Positions 1 through 9,266 of a stretch of DNA of 64,000 bases are shown piece by piece. The notes beneath the pieces are model-generated. The model was not told where the DNA came from. It saw only the letters and a program-made list of their open reading frames with translations, and did not search any database. Both the position numbers and the translations under genes were made by a program. The stretch's first letter is position 1; each line of letters starts with the position of its first letter. This DNA comes from Pseudomonas sp. UMAB-08. GTDB taxonomy: Bacteria; Pseudomonadota; Gammaproteobacteria; Pseudomonadales; Pseudomonadaceae. The stretch is taken from NCBI RefSeq assembly GCF_900095225.1, contig NZ_LT607417.1, positions 107,540 to 171,539 on the forward strand. Reading direction: 5' to 3'.

Positions 1-306
1 GATGACCCGGTTGGTGACCACGTTCACCGATTGCGGGACCTCCACCAGACGCGCATCGGTGCGGGTCGCGACCGTGGCGCGCCGTGCCTGATAGCTTGTG
101 CGGCTGCGCTCAAGCTCCTCGGCGTCGAGCGATTGAGCCTTAGCATCGATGTTGACGGCCTCAAGCTGCATCTCCTCGGCAAAGGCCATCGGCGCACTCA
201 AGGCGCACAGCGTGGCCGCCGCCGTGTACAGATTGCGCAGTCGATACGACAGAGGCGCAACCGCTGTCGGCACGGGCACATAAAAACCGGCTTGATGCTT
301 TGTCAT
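1..306 (-). CDS. TonB-dependent siderophore receptor, N-terminal part (cut by window edge)
   Basis: This is the first 102 codons of an outer-membrane receptor that would import a ferric siderophore using TonB energy. The protein starts MTKHQAGFY, has a signal peptide ending near APMAFA-EE (about residue 47), and then reaches the start of the plug domain with the typical VPQSVNVVT stretch of the siderophore-receptor family. The barrel lies beyond base 1, so the ligand cannot be judged. A Fur-box-like site about 45 bases upstream fits iron-repressed expression. The family call is firm from the plug motif; completeness of the gene is unknown. Confidence 0.8.
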   Translation of the reverse strand, partial: MTKHQAGFYVPVPTAVAPLSYRLRNLYTAAATLCALSAPMAFAEEMQLEAVNIDAKAQSLDAEELERSRTSYQARRATVATRTDARLVEVPQSVNVVTNRVI

Positions 307-351
307 GGATAAACCTGAGCTCTCGAATAGTGTTTTCGCTTACATGGAAAC

Positions 352-370
352 GAATCTTATTCTCACTATC
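352..370 (-). promoter_or_regulatory. Fur box of the siderophore receptor
   Basis: Read on the minus strand the site is GATAGTGAGAATAAGATTC, close to the 19-bp Fur consensus GATAATGATAATCATTATC. It lies 46 bases before the receptor start codon, where promoter elements are expected. Ferric uptake regulator bound here would repress the receptor when iron is plentiful. Confidence 0.65.
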
Positions 371-453
371 GGATTGCTGAAACGTTTTATCTCACCGACG
401 TTCAAAATATTTTTTTGATGACCACATTAACGCGAGTCATGCCCCTCCGGGAG

Positions 454-777
454 CTATGACTCAATTTCCATGTCCAGCACTGCGGCCCCCAGCGCCTTCC
501 CATGGGCATCCAGTGCCAGGGACCGGGTCACGCCGCCGCGCAGGATGCCGGGCAGGACGAAGTTCAGGGCATGGACATTCGGCAACTCATAGCGCCGAAC
601 GGGGCCTGCCACCGGGTCGAGCAACTCAGCGAACCAGGTCGTGACGCGCTCGACAGTCAGCGTCTGGCACAGGTGCGGGTAGTCTTCGGCGCGGTAGGCG
701 ATGACCGAAATGTTCGAGGTGTCGCCTTTGTCGCCCGTGCGGGAATGGGCCAGCTCACGCAGTTTGACGGTACTCAT
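454..777 (-). CDS. Small AtuA-partner protein (ferredoxin-like fold)
   Basis: A 107-residue protein starting MSTVKLRELAHSRTGDKGDT. This N-terminus, with the AHSRTGDKGD motif, is typical of the small proteins that are either the C-terminal domain of, or a separate partner to, AtuA-type proteins. Its start codon overlaps the stop of the preceding AtuA gene (ATGA, bases 774-777), so the two are translationally coupled and probably form a complex. No signal peptide or membrane segment is seen. The biochemical role of this family is not known to me; association with acyclic terpene or branched organic-acid breakdown is the usual annotation. Confidence 0.75.
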   Translation of the reverse strand: MSTVKLRELAHSRTGDKGDTSNISVIAYRAEDYPHLCQTLTVERVTTWFAELLDPVAGPVRRYELPNVHALNFVLPGILRGGVTRSLALDAHGKALGAAVLDMEIES

Positions 778-2138
778 GGGGCATCCTCCAGGTGAACGTG
801 TGGGGTGACTGCATCACGCGGCAGGTACAGCGACGCGACCGCCACCACCTGACGCAGGCTTTTGCTGGCCCCGCCACCGCCGTAAGGGCCGTTGGTGTAC
901 AGGGTTTCCACCTCATTGCCGACCCGCACCGCTTCGGCCCGATCAGCACAGCGCGCGGCCACCCGCAAACGCACTTCCCACGGTTCGCTGCTCGTGCGTG
1001 AACCCAGACCGGCCCCGTGCAGCGCATCGACGCCAATCAGCTCGGCGCGTACTTCGTCGTAGCGCACGCCGGTCAGTTTCAGCCGCTCCAGCACGACCTC
1101 ACGAGCAAGCCGTGCACGTGCCAGTGCACCGGGGCCGCCGTACGCGATCTGCCCTTCGCCGATCCAGCCATCGAGGTAACCCACCGACACCTTCAAGGTT
1201 TCAGGCCGTGGATGCCCGTCTGCCCCCGCAACACGCACCCGGTCGACACCGTCGGCGCTGAAGCTGACCGCAGAAAAATCGGCACTGACATCCGGCGTCA
1301 GGTACGCCGCTGGGTCGTGCACTTCATAGATCAGTTGTTCGGTGCAGGTGGCGGTGTCGATGCGTCCGCCCGAGCCCGACACTTTGCTGATCACCGCCTG
1401 CCCGAGCGCATCCACCTCGGCCAGCGGGAAGCCCAGCCGAGCCAGATCGGGAACATCCTTGTAGCCGGGATCGGCAAAGTACCCGCCGCTGATCTGCCCG
1501 GCGCATTCGAGCAGATGGCCGACCAATGTGCCACGCCCCAACAAGGCCCAATCATCTTCAGCCCAACCAAACTCGAACAACTGCGGTGCGAGGAACAACG
1601 ATGGGTCGGCCACCCTGCCAGTGATCACCACATCCGCGTCGGCCTGCAGCGCTTCGACGATGCCTGCCGCGCCCAGATAAGCATTGGCCGAGATCAGTCT
1701 TTCGCCCAGCGAGCCCAGGCTTGTGCCGTTATCGAGTAGCAAGGAGGGATCGGCCAGCAACGCATCGAGCACATCATCGCCGGTCAGGGCGGCGACTTTC
1801 AGGCTGTTCAACCCCAGCTCCGCAGCGATCCGCCGTACCTCGCGAACGGCGGCCAGCGGGTTGGCGGCACCCATGTTGGTAATCACACGCAAGCGGCGGC
1901 GATTGCCATTAATGCCCCGACCGACAAAAGGCAGCACCCGGCGCATACGCTCGCTCAGCAAGGGGTCGTAACCCGCCTCGGGATCCGCCAGGCGGGCCTG
2001 TTGTGCCAGGGCAATGGTGCGTTCGGCCAGGCATTCAAAGACCAGATAGTCCAGATCGCCCTGCTCGGCCAGTTCCACGGCCGGCTCAATGCGGTCGCCC
2101 GAATAACCGGCGCCAGAGCCTATGCGTAAAGTTTTCAT
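774..2138 (-). CDS. AtuA-family protein (DUF1446)
   Basis: A 454-residue cytoplasmic protein. The start MKTLRIGSGAGYSGDRIEPA and the later THE stretch VITGRVADPSLFLAPQ are hallmarks of the AtuA (DUF1446) family, named after a gene needed for growth on acyclic terpenes. The catalytic activity of the family is unsettled. It lies one base downstream of a CitMHS transporter and overlaps the small partner gene, giving an operon transporter - AtuA - AtuA partner, opposite a LysR regulator. That context suggests uptake and breakdown of an organic acid; the substrate cannot be read from the sequence. Confidence 0.85.
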   Translation of the reverse strand: MKTLRIGSGAGYSGDRIEPAVELAEQGDLDYLVFECLAERTIALAQQARLADPEAGYDPLLSERMRRVLPFVGRGINGNRRRLRVITNMGAANPLAAVREVRRIAAELGLNSLKVAALTGDDVLDALLADPSLLLDNGTSLGSLGERLISANAYLGAAGIVEALQADADVVITGRVADPSLFLAPQLFEFGWAEDDWALLGRGTLVGHLLECAGQISGGYFADPGYKDVPDLARLGFPLAEVDALGQAVISKVSGSGGRIDTATCTEQLIYEVHDPAAYLTPDVSADFSAVSFSADGVDRVRVAGADGHPRPETLKVSVGYLDGWIGEGQIAYGGPGALARARLAREVVLERLKLTGVRYDEVRAELIGVDALHGAGLGSRTSSEPWEVRLRVAARCADRAEAVRVGNEVETLYTNGPYGGGGASKSLRQVVAVASLYLPRDAVTPHVHLEDAP

Positions 2139-2139
2139 G

Positions 2140-3432
2140 TCAGAAGACTCCCAGGAGCAATGCGGTCAGGGTCATCAACACCGACGCGGCGAACATAAAG
2201 GGGATGGTGAAACGTTGATGGTCGGCCAACTCGATCTTGCACAGGCCGACCAACAGAAAGGTCGCTGGCGTCAGCGGGCTGACCGGGAACCCGGTGGTGT
2301 GTACGCCGAGCAACGAAGCCTGAGCCACCTGCAGCGGGTTGACGCCCAGCGCCTTGCCGACTTCAGCGATCACCGGCATCACACCGAAATAGAACGAGTC
2401 TGGATCGAACAGCAGGCTCAACGGCATGGACAGAAAACCCACTACCGCCGGGATCAAATGACCGTGGCCAGCCGGGATCTGCGCCACCGCCACTTCAGCC
2501 ATCGCTTTGAGCATGCCACTGCCCTGCATGATTCCGGTGAACACCCCGGCGGCCAGGAGGATGCTGGCCATGGTCAAGGCCGTTTTGGCGTGCGCATCGA
2601 CGCGCGCCCGCTGGGCATCGACGTTCGGGTAGTTGATGCACAGCGCCAATACGGTACCGAGCATGAACATCACCACCGGGTCGACCCAACCAGCAATCAT
2701 CACCCCCATTACCAATACGGTCAGCAGCAGATTGAGCCAGAACAGTCGCGGCCGACGCAGCTCTTCCTCTTCCATGCTGAGGGTACGCTGGGGAACCACA
2801 TCGACCGTGGCACCAGCGCCTAGACCCAGCCGACGCTCTTCGCGGCGACCAAGCAGCCAGGCGCAGGTGAAGACGAATATCAGGCCCACGATCTGCACCG
2901 GAATCAGAGGTTGAAACAGGTCCGACACCGGCACATGCAACGCAGCTGAGGAGCGCAGCACCGGGCCGGTCCAGGGCAGGAAGTTGACCCCGGCCGCCAT
3001 CGCAGTGACGCACGCAAGGATGCGCCGATCCATGCCGAGCCGATTATAGAGCGGGAGCATGGCCGGGATGGTCACCAGAAAAGTGACCGCCCCCGAGCCA
3101 TCCAGATGCACCAACAACGCCAGTAACGCGGTGCCGGTCACGATCCGTGTCGGTCGCGTCCCTACCGTGTGCAGGATCCGATCAATGATGGGGTCAAGCA
3201 TCCCGGCGTCTGTCATCACCCCAAAGAACAAAATGGCGAACACGAACATGCCCACCACCGGGGCAACGTTCTTGATGCCGGTAATGATGAAGGCGCTGGT
3301 TTCCAGGCCGAAGCCACCAATCAATGCAGCAATGATCGGCAACGCAATAAGTGCAACCAGTGGCGAAAGGCGTTTGCTCATTACAGCGGTGAGCAGACAG
3401 AGGATGGTGATAACACCGAGCGTTGCGAGCAT
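2140..3432 (-). CDS. CitMHS-family organic acid/H+ symporter
   Basis: A 430-residue inner-membrane protein with about a dozen hydrophobic segments. It contains motifs usual for the CitMHS (metal-citrate:H+ symporter) family, including [20 protein letters not shown] and [13 protein letters not shown]. The reading frame extends upstream to 3642, but the start at 3432 (MLATLGVIT) is preferred: it has AGGA eight bases upstream, whereas the ATG at 3453 has AGGA touching the codon. It heads the AtuA operon and probably brings in the tricarboxylate or related acid degraded there. It is divergent from the LysR gene at 3566. Confidence 0.85.
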   Translation of the reverse strand: MLATLGVITILCLLTAVMSKRLSPLVALIALPIIAALIGGFGLETSAFIITGIKNVAPVVGMFVFAILFFGVMTDAGMLDPIIDRILHTVGTRPTRIVTGTALLALLVHLDGSGAVTFLVTIPAMLPLYNRLGMDRRILACVTAMAAGVNFLPWTGPVLRSSAALHVPVSDLFQPLIPVQIVGLIFVFTCAWLLGRREERRLGLGAGATVDVVPQRTLSMEEEELRRPRLFWLNLLLTVLVMGVMIAGWVDPVVMFMLGTVLALCINYPNVDAQRARVDAHAKTALTMASILLAAGVFTGIMQGSGMLKAMAEVAVAQIPAGHGHLIPAVVGFLSMPLSLLFDPDSFYFGVMPVIAEVGKALGVNPLQVAQASLLGVHTTGFPVSPLTPATFLLVGLCKIELADHQRFTIPFMFAASVLMTLTALLLGVF

Positions 3433-3490
3433 GGGCAGGGTCCTGTGTGTCATTCCTGACCGCCCGAGGCAGTGGAATGAACCGTTGTTG

Positions 3491-3510
3491 TTTTCAACGA
3501 GTATTGAAAA
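3491..3510. promoter_or_regulatory. Inverted repeat, likely LysR-type operator
   Basis: TTTTCAA-CGAGTA-TTGAAAA has perfect 7-bp arms and sits between the divergent CitMHS operon (start 3432) and the LysR gene (start 3566). An AT-rich dyad in this position is what a LysR-type regulator usually binds to control its own and the divergent promoter. Confidence 0.5.
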
Positions 3511-3565
3511 TCGGGGTAATCTTTGTAAATTGAAATGTTCACCGCACCTCGTTCGGAAAAACAGA

Positions 3566-4471
3566 ATGAAGAACTCAATCCAGCACATCCGTGCCTTTCT
3601 CGCCGTGGCCCATAGCGGCAGTTTTGCCAAGGCGGCAGTCACCTTGCACCTGTCGCCATCGGCGCTAACCGTGCAGATTCAACAACTCGAAGACTGGCTG
3701 GGTGTCACGCTGCTCGAGCGCAGCCCGCGTCAGGTCAGCCTGACGGCGGCCGGGCAAAAGACGTTGGGGCCGATGGAAAAGCTGCTGCTGGACCTGGACA
3801 ACATTGTTGCCGGCTCGCGGGATTTGGCGGCGCTACGCCGAGGCGTGGTGACCATCGCGGCCCTGCCCTCGATCTGTTCAGGTGCACTGCCTCCCGTACT
3901 GAAGCTGTTTCGCGAACAGTTTCCCGGAGTCGAGATACGCCTGCGCGATGTGGTAGCGCAACGTATCGACGCGCTGGTGCGTGATGGCGAAGTCGATTTC
4001 GGTTTGGGTGTGCGAGCGCGGATGGGGCACGGCCTGGACTTTGAGGTGGTGATGGTGGATCGGTTGTGCCTGTTTATCCCGGGCGATCATCCGCTGGCAT
4101 CACGCCAATCAGTGAGGCTCTCGGCGCTGACAGGTCAGCCAATGATCCTTACCGGACGCGACAGCAGCGTGCGCGAACGGGTTGAGCAGCTATTCGCCGA
4201 AGAGGGTCTGCACCTGATACCGGGGCTGGAAGCCAATTATATGTCGACAGTGCTGGCCTTGGTCCGCCAAGGGCTGGGGATGACCCTGCTGCCGGAGTCC
4301 GCCGACGATGGCCGTGGCGATCTGGTGCGTGTGCCAGTCGATCACCCCGGTGTCAGCCGCGAAATCGGTCTTATCACCCGCGCAGGTCAAAGCCTGAGCC
4401 CGGCGCCACAGCGGTTTGTAGAGCTGATGAGGTCGGTGCTGGATCAATCAGACCCACTGCCCCCGACCTGA
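3566..4471 (+). CDS. LysR-family transcriptional regulator
   Basis: A 301-residue regulator. Residues 1-60 form the winged helix-turn-helix ([20 protein letters not shown], then [20 protein letters not shown]), followed by the periplasmic-binding-like effector domain from about residue 90. The frame is open far upstream (to 3059), but the internal ATG at 3566 begins exactly where LysR proteins begin, so it is chosen. It is divergent from the CitMHS-AtuA operon, with a 20-bp dyad in between, so it most likely activates that operon in response to its substrate. Confidence 0.9.
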   Translation: MKNSIQHIRAFLAVAHSGSFAKAAVTLHLSPSALTVQIQQLEDWLGVTLLERSPRQVSLTAAGQKTLGPMEKLLLDLDNIVAGSRDLAALRRGVVTIAALPSICSGALPPVLKLFREQFPGVEIRLRDVVAQRIDALVRDGEVDFGLGVRARMGHGLDFEVVMVDRLCLFIPGDHPLASRQSVRLSALTGQPMILTGRDSSVRERVEQLFAEEGLHLIPGLEANYMSTVLALVRQGLGMTLLPESADDGRGDLVRVPVDHPGVSREIGLITRAGQSLSPAPQRFVELMRSVLDQSDPLPPT

Positions 4472-4530
4472 ACCTAACCTGTACGAGCCTGCAAAAAATC
4501 CAGAATTTGAAAAAAACGGTGTCCTCCATC

Positions 4531-4549
4531 GAGAATGAGTATCATTATG
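4531..4549 (+). promoter_or_regulatory. Fur box of the efe operon
   Basis: GAGAATGAGTATCATTATG differs from the 19-bp Fur consensus at only a few positions and lies 76 bases before efeU. It indicates iron-repressed transcription of efeU-efeO-efeB and the gene after them. Confidence 0.75.
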
Positions 4550-4625
4550 TTGCAGATTCTCAAACGCGCCTCAGCCTCCGTTGCGCACCCGGTCACTCGC
4601 CCTACCGCTATTATTTTGGTGACAC

Positions 4626-5483
4626 ATGCTCGTGCCTTTTTTGATCATGCTGCGCGAAGGAATTGAAGCCGCGCTTATCGTTGGCATCATTGCCAGCTAC
4701 CTGAAGCAGACCGGCCGCGGGGAGTGGATGCCCGCCGTATGGATCGGCGTTTTTCTCGCGGCAGCCTTGGCGCTGTTGGTCGGGGGCGGCCTGGAGTTGG
4801 TCAGCGCTGAGTTCCCGCAAAAACAGCAGGAGTTGTTCGAAGGCGTGATCGGACTGGTGGCCGTAGGCATTCTCAGTTCGATGGTGTTCTGGATGCGCAA
4901 GGTCGCACGCTCCATCAAGCACTCATTGCATGCCTCTCTCGACGCCGCACTCGCCACGTCGAAAAATCAGGTCTACGCGCTGATCGCCATGGTGTTCTTT
5001 GCCGTCGCCCGTGAAGGGCTGGAGACTGTTTTTTTCCTACTGGCGGTGTTCCAGCAGAGTGAAGGGACGGCAGCCCCGATGGGTGCCCTGCTCGGCCTGA
5101 TCCTGGCCATCGGCGTGGGATTTGCCATTTACAGCGGCAGCATGCGCCTGAATCTGGGTCTGTTTTTCCGCTGGACCGGCCTGTTCATTCTGGTGGTCGC
5201 CGCCGGGATTCTCTCCACCTCGGTGCAAGCGCTGCATGAAGCCGGACTGTGGAATCACCTGCAAACAATCGTGTTCGACATCAGCGCAGCGCTGCCGATG
5301 GACGGCCCATTGGGCTCGGTATTGGCCGGCATGTTTGGTTATCAAGATGCGCCGACCGTCAGCACCCTGAGCGTCTATCTGATCTACCTGATCGGCGCGC
5401 TGGTGTTGTTCTTCCTCCCAGCGCCGGGGGCTCAATCGGCCAAACCCGCGCATCGCCAATCATCTTCCGCTACGAACGAATAA
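4626..5483 (+). CDS. efeU: Ferrous/ferric iron permease EfeU (FTR1 family)
   Basis: A 285-residue inner-membrane permease with about seven hydrophobic segments. The two REGLE-type iron-binding motifs of the FTR1 family are present: REGIE at residues 10-14 and REGLE near 128-132. With EfeO and EfeB it forms the EfeUOB high-affinity iron uptake system. It is the first gene of the operon, 8 bases before efeO, and is preceded by a Fur box. The length matches the family, with no frameshift as seen in laboratory E. coli K-12. Confidence 0.93.
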   Translation: MLVPFLIMLREGIEAALIVGIIASYLKQTGRGEWMPAVWIGVFLAAALALLVGGGLELVSAEFPQKQQELFEGVIGLVAVGILSSMVFWMRKVARSIKHSLHASLDAALATSKNQVYALIAMVFFAVAREGLETVFFLLAVFQQSEGTAAPMGALLGLILAIGVGFAIYSGSMRLNLGLFFRWTGLFILVVAAGILSTSVQALHEAGLWNHLQTIVFDISAALPMDGPLGSVLAGMFGYQDAPTVSTLSVYLIYLIGALVLFFLPAPGAQSAKPAHRQSSSATNE

Positions 5484-5491
5484 GGGCACCC

Positions 5492-6700
5492 ATGTCGAAT
5501 CTTCCCTCTGGGCTTCCTGAAAAAGCCAGTTCTCATAACGTCTTGCGATTGGCCGTCGTCGGCTCTGTGATCATCATGATCGCGGCCGGCGGGCTGTTCT
5601 ACTATGCCTCCCGCGCCGCGATGCAAAAGCGCCAGGCTAATAACAGTGCCGAGACCCTCGTCAGCATTCATGCCCACAGCTGTGAGCCGAATGCGTTGAC
5701 GGTACCTGCGGGACGCACCGCCTTTCGTATCGTCAACCGCTCCGAGCGCGCCGTTGAGTGGGAGATTCTCGACGGTGTGCTGGTGGTCGAGGAGCGCGAA
5801 AATATCGCGCCCGGCCTGAGCCAGGTGATCACTGCCAACCTGATACCGGGCGACTACACCATCACCTGCGGCCTGCTGAGCAACCCGCGCGGCACCCTGC
5901 ATGTGACCCCCACCGCTGAATCCGACGCCAGCGCAAAGGCCCGGCCATCGATGGTCGCGTTTATCGGGCCGCTGTCCGAATACCGCGTTTATTTGAGCAG
6001 CCAGAGTTCAGCGCTGATCAAGGCCGTTGCCACCCTGCAACAGGCCATCGACGCCGCTGACCTGAATCAGGCGCAAGCGGCTTACCTGCAGGCCCGTATC
6101 GTCTATCAGCGGATCGCACCCGCCGCTCAGCGCTTTGCGGAGTTGGACAACGCCATCAACGCCCGCGCCGATTATTACGAAAAGCGCGAGGAAGACCTGG
6201 GCTTCACCGGTTTCCATCGCATTGAGTACGCCCTGTTCGATCAGCACAAAGTCGATGGCCTGGCGCTGACGGCGCAGCGCCTGCAAACCGACGTCACTGG
6301 CCTCAAGCAACAATTGATGGCGCAAACCATGGCCCCCGAGCAACTGGTTGGCATCATTACCCACACCATGCGTTCCCTGGCCGAAGTCCGCAGCAACGGC
6401 GAAGAAGAGCGCTACAGCCGTGCTGACCTGAGCGGTTTTGCCGCCAATCTGGACGGTACACGCAAAGTCATCGACCTGTTGCGTCCGCTCCTGACCAAGA
6501 CAGCTGGCGAGCTGCTGCAAAGGATCGATGCGGCTTCAACGGCCTTTGGCGCTGAACTCGAGAGCTTGAAAACCGAGAGCGGCTACCGCTCCTACGATCA
6601 AGTCACGAATGGGCAGCGCCAACAGATAGCAGACAGCGCCAAAGCATTGGCCGACGCACTCGATGGAATCGATCCAGCCTTAGGCCTCAAGGGCCTCTAA
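5492..6700 (+). CDS. efeO: Iron uptake protein EfeO (cupredoxin + imelysin)
   Basis: A 402-residue periplasmic protein. An uncleaved-looking hydrophobic segment (about residues 20-40) anchors or exports it, then an EfeO-type cupredoxin domain (about 45-135) precedes a peptidase-M75/imelysin domain (about 150-400) with the HxxE metal motif in GFHRIEY near residue 240. EfeO is thought to bind periplasmic iron and hand it to EfeU. The open frame begins upstream inside efeU; the ATG at 5492 after the efeU stop is the sensible start. Confidence 0.92.
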   Translation: MSNLPSGLPEKASSHNVLRLAVVGSVIIMIAAGGLFYYASRAAMQKRQANNSAETLVSIHAHSCEPNALTVPAGRTAFRIVNRSERAVEWEILDGVLVVEERENIAPGLSQVITANLIPGDYTITCGLLSNPRGTLHVTPTAESDASAKARPSMVAFIGPLSEYRVYLSSQSSALIKAVATLQQAIDAADLNQAQAAYLQARIVYQRIAPAAQRFAELDNAINARADYYEKREEDLGFTGFHRIEYALFDQHKVDGLALTAQRLQTDVTGLKQQLMAQTMAPEQLVGIITHTMRSLAEVRSNGEEERYSRADLSGFAANLDGTRKVIDLLRPLLTKTAGELLQRIDAASTAFGAELESLKTESGYRSYDQVTNGQRQQIADSAKALADALDGIDPALGLKGL

Positions 6701-6744
6701 GCAGTGTCCTTTCAGACCCGTAATAGAACGAAGACCTCATCACT

Positions 6745-8055
6745 ATGAAAGATTCAGATATGTCCAACGCCCCGCTTTCAGCCCAACGTCGCCGCGTGCT
6801 TCTGGGACTCGGCGCGGCGGGTGCAGCATTGGCGGGTAGCAGCCTGAGCAGCAACGTTTTGGCGGCGTCCCAGGCGCAAGTCACCGAAGCGCCGCACAGC
6901 GAAAAGACCCAGGACCGTAACCTGTTCCATGGCCGTCACCAGACGGGCATTGTCACGCCTCGCCCGGCTGCGGGCATGCTCGTATCGTTCGACGTACTGG
7001 CTGCCGACCGCGAAGATCTGGAGCGTCTGTTCCGCACGCTGAACGAGCGTATTGCGTTCCTGATGACAGGAGGCGTCGTGCCGCAGGTCGATCCGAAATT
7101 GCCACCGGTGGATTCGGGCATCCTCGGTCCGGTGGTGACGCCGGACAACCTGACCATCACCGTGTCGGTCGGTGAGTCGCTGTTCGACGAGCGTTTCGGC
7201 CTGGCGTCGGTCAAGCCCACGCGCCTGATCCGGATGATTGGCTTCCCTAATGACGCGCTGGAGCCTGACCGCTGCCACGGTGACTTGAGCATTCAGTTCT
7301 GCTCCAACACCCCCGACAGCAATATTCACGCCCTGCGTGACATCGTCAAAAATCTGCCCGACTTGTTGTTGGTGCGCTGGAAGCAGGAAGGCACCGTGCC
7401 GGCTCAGGCCCCCGTCAAACCCGGGCAGCCCGCAGAGAGTGCACGTAACTTCCTCGGTTTCCGCGACGGTTCAGCCAACCCCGATTCCAACGATCAAAAA
7501 GCCATGGACTACCTGGTCTGGGTTCAACCCCGCAGCGATGAGCCCGCATGGGCTGTCAGCGGTAGCTATCAGGCAGTGCGGATCATCCGTAACTTCGTCG
7601 AGCGCTGGGACCGGACGCCACTGCAGGAACAGCAAGCGATCTTTGGCCGGGTCAAGACCACCGGCGCGCCGATGGATGGCAAGCAGGAGACCGACGTGCC
7701 GAACTACGTCGCCGATCCCCACGGCAAGCAGACTCGCCTGGACTCGCATATCCGTATGGCCAACCCACGCACCGCCGACACCGAACGCAACCGGATTTTG
7801 CGCCGTCCGTTCAACTACTCCAATGGCGTGAGCAAGAACGGCCAACTCGACATGGGCCTGTTGTTCATCTGCTACCAGTCCGACCTGGAAAAAGGCTTTA
7901 TCACCGTGCAAACCCGCCTCAATGGCGAACCTCTGGAGGAGTACCTGAAGCCCATTGGCGGTGGCTACTTCTTCACGTTGCCCGGTGTCGTCGGCGATCA
8001 GGATTACCTAGGCCGGTCGCTGCTTGCAGCCTCCACACCGACGAAAACGCTTTGA
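6745..8055 (+). CDS. efeB: Deferrochelatase/peroxidase EfeB (DyP-type)
   Basis: A 436-residue haem peroxidase exported by Tat: the N-terminus has [10 protein letters not shown] (residues 14-23) followed by a hydrophobic stretch ending at VLAAS. The DyP signature GFRDG is near residue 237 and the proximal haem ligand His is in SHIRMANPR near 334. EfeB oxidises ferrous iron or extracts it from haem in the periplasm for EfeO/EfeU. An alternative start, MSNAP, lies five codons later at 6760; neither has a strong ribosome-binding site. It lies 44 bases after efeO. Confidence 0.93.
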   Translation: MKDSDMSNAPLSAQRRRVLLGLGAAGAALAGSSLSSNVLAASQAQVTEAPHSEKTQDRNLFHGRHQTGIVTPRPAAGMLVSFDVLAADREDLERLFRTLNERIAFLMTGGVVPQVDPKLPPVDSGILGPVVTPDNLTITVSVGESLFDERFGLASVKPTRLIRMIGFPNDALEPDRCHGDLSIQFCSNTPDSNIHALRDIVKNLPDLLLVRWKQEGTVPAQAPVKPGQPAESARNFLGFRDGSANPDSNDQKAMDYLVWVQPRSDEPAWAVSGSYQAVRIIRNFVERWDRTPLQEQQAIFGRVKTTGAPMDGKQETDVPNYVADPHGKQTRLDSHIRMANPRTADTERNRILRRPFNYSNGVSKNGQLDMGLLFICYQSDLEKGFITVQTRLNGEPLEEYLKPIGGGYFFTLPGVVGDQDYLGRSLLAASTPTKTL

Positions 8056-8084
8056 CCCACATTAATCTCACCCGGAAAAGTCCC

Positions 8085-8909
8085 ATGAAAAAGTCGCCTC
8101 TCGTTGTGATGCTTACCTTTGGCTTGCTCCAGACTCCCTTGGCCGCCTTCGCCGCGACAGCGCCGCTGGATCTAGTGGGACCGATCTCGGACTACAAAAT
8201 CTACGTCACCGAACAGCTTGATGAGCTGGGTAGCCACACTCAGCAGTTCACCGATGCCGTGAAAAAAGGCGATCTGGCCACCGCCAAAAAACTGTATGCC
8301 CCGACTCGCGTTTACTATGAATCCATCGAACCGATTGCCGAGTTGTTCAGTGACCTGGATGCGTCCATCGACTCCCGTGTTGATGACCACGAAAAAGGCG
8401 TCACCGCTGAAGACTTCACCGGTTTCCACCGCATCGAATACAGCCTGTTCTCCGAGAACAGCACCCAGGGCCTGGGCGAACTGGCCGACAAACTCAACGG
8501 CGATGTCAAAGATCTGCAAACACGCGTTGCCGGCCTGACCTTCCCGCCTGAAAAAGTGGTTGGCGGTGCGGCGGTGCTGCTCGAAGAAGTCGCTGCCACC
8601 AAGATTTCCGGTGAAGAAGACCGCTACAGCCACACTGACCTGTATGACTTCCAGGGCAACATCGACGGCGCCAAAAAAATCGTTGACCTGTTCCACCCGC
8701 AGATCGAAAAGCAGGACAAGGTGTTTGCCGCCAAAGTTGACAAGAACTTTGCGACGGTCAACAAAATCCTGGCCAAGTACAAAACCAAGGATGGCGGCTA
8801 CGAGACGTATGACAAAGTCAGTGCAAATGATCGCAAAGCGCTGATTGGCCCGGTCAACACTCTGGCTGAAGACCTGTCCACCTTGCGTGGCAAGCTGGGT
8901 CTGAACTGA
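8085..8909 (+). CDS. EfeM-like imelysin protein (EfeO without cupredoxin)
   Basis: A 274-residue periplasmic protein with a clear signal peptide ([20 protein letters not shown], cleaved near AFAA). The rest is one peptidase-M75/imelysin domain with the HxxE motif in GFHRIEY at about residue 114. It resembles the C-terminal half of EfeO and the cupredoxin-less EfeM described in Pseudomonas. The ATG at 8085 is preferred over an open frame beginning at 8052 because it starts the signal peptide and follows GGAAAAG. As the fourth gene of the efe operon it would give the cell two imelysin iron-binding proteins. Confidence 0.85.
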   Translation: MKKSPLVVMLTFGLLQTPLAAFAATAPLDLVGPISDYKIYVTEQLDELGSHTQQFTDAVKKGDLATAKKLYAPTRVYYESIEPIAELFSDLDASIDSRVDDHEKGVTAEDFTGFHRIEYSLFSENSTQGLGELADKLNGDVKDLQTRVAGLTFPPEKVVGGAAVLLEEVAATKISGEEDRYSHTDLYDFQGNIDGAKKIVDLFHPQIEKQDKVFAAKVDKNFATVNKILAKYKTKDGGYETYDKVSANDRKALIGPVNTLAEDLSTLRGKLGLN

Positions 8910-8933
8910 GAAATGCGCGCGCCTGCAACTAAT

Positions 8934-8990
8934 GTAGGAGCGCGCTTGCCCGCGATCGACCCCGGCCTGTCGCGGGCAAGCGCGCCCCTA
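8934..8990. repeat. REP-type palindrome
   Basis: Begins GTAGGAGC, the usual head of Pseudomonas REP elements. Perfect 16-bp arms GCGCGCTTGCCCGCGA (8940-8955) and their complement (8970-8985) surround a 14-base loop. It closes the efe operon and can act as a transcription stop. The rest of the gap (8991-9221) shows no believable gene. Confidence 0.8.
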
Positions 8991-9221
8991 TAAAACTGAT
9001 TTTTAATCCTTTAAAAACAATTCGTTGGCGCTGGTCTTAATGTGTATATCCGGCATTTTGGTGTGCTGGAATTACGGTTTCGCTCTTACAGCGAGGAACC
9101 TTTTTCAAACGTCGGGACGCCGAACCGCAAAAAGGTACCCCAAAACGCTTGCCCCTCCATACGGATCCTCGCTTAGGCTCGGATTTCCCTCGCTCCAAAT
9201 CCCAACAGCAGATCAAAATCT

Positions 9222-9264
9222 CTGTAGGAGCTTCAGAAGGCTGCGATCAACCGCGCAGCGGTTG
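9222..9264. repeat. Second REP-like element with hairpin
   Basis: GTAGGAGCTTCAGAAGGCTG resembles a common Pseudomonas REP variant, followed by the hairpin CAACCGC-GCA-GCGGTTG (9248-9264). It lies just after the stop of the minus-strand molybdoprotein gene and may end its transcript. Confidence 0.6.
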
Positions 9265-9266
9265 CT

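Noticed and set aside
4547..4664. Short frame starting in the Fur box before efeU
   Set aside because: Overlaps the start of efeU, starts within the operator and has no ribosome-binding site.
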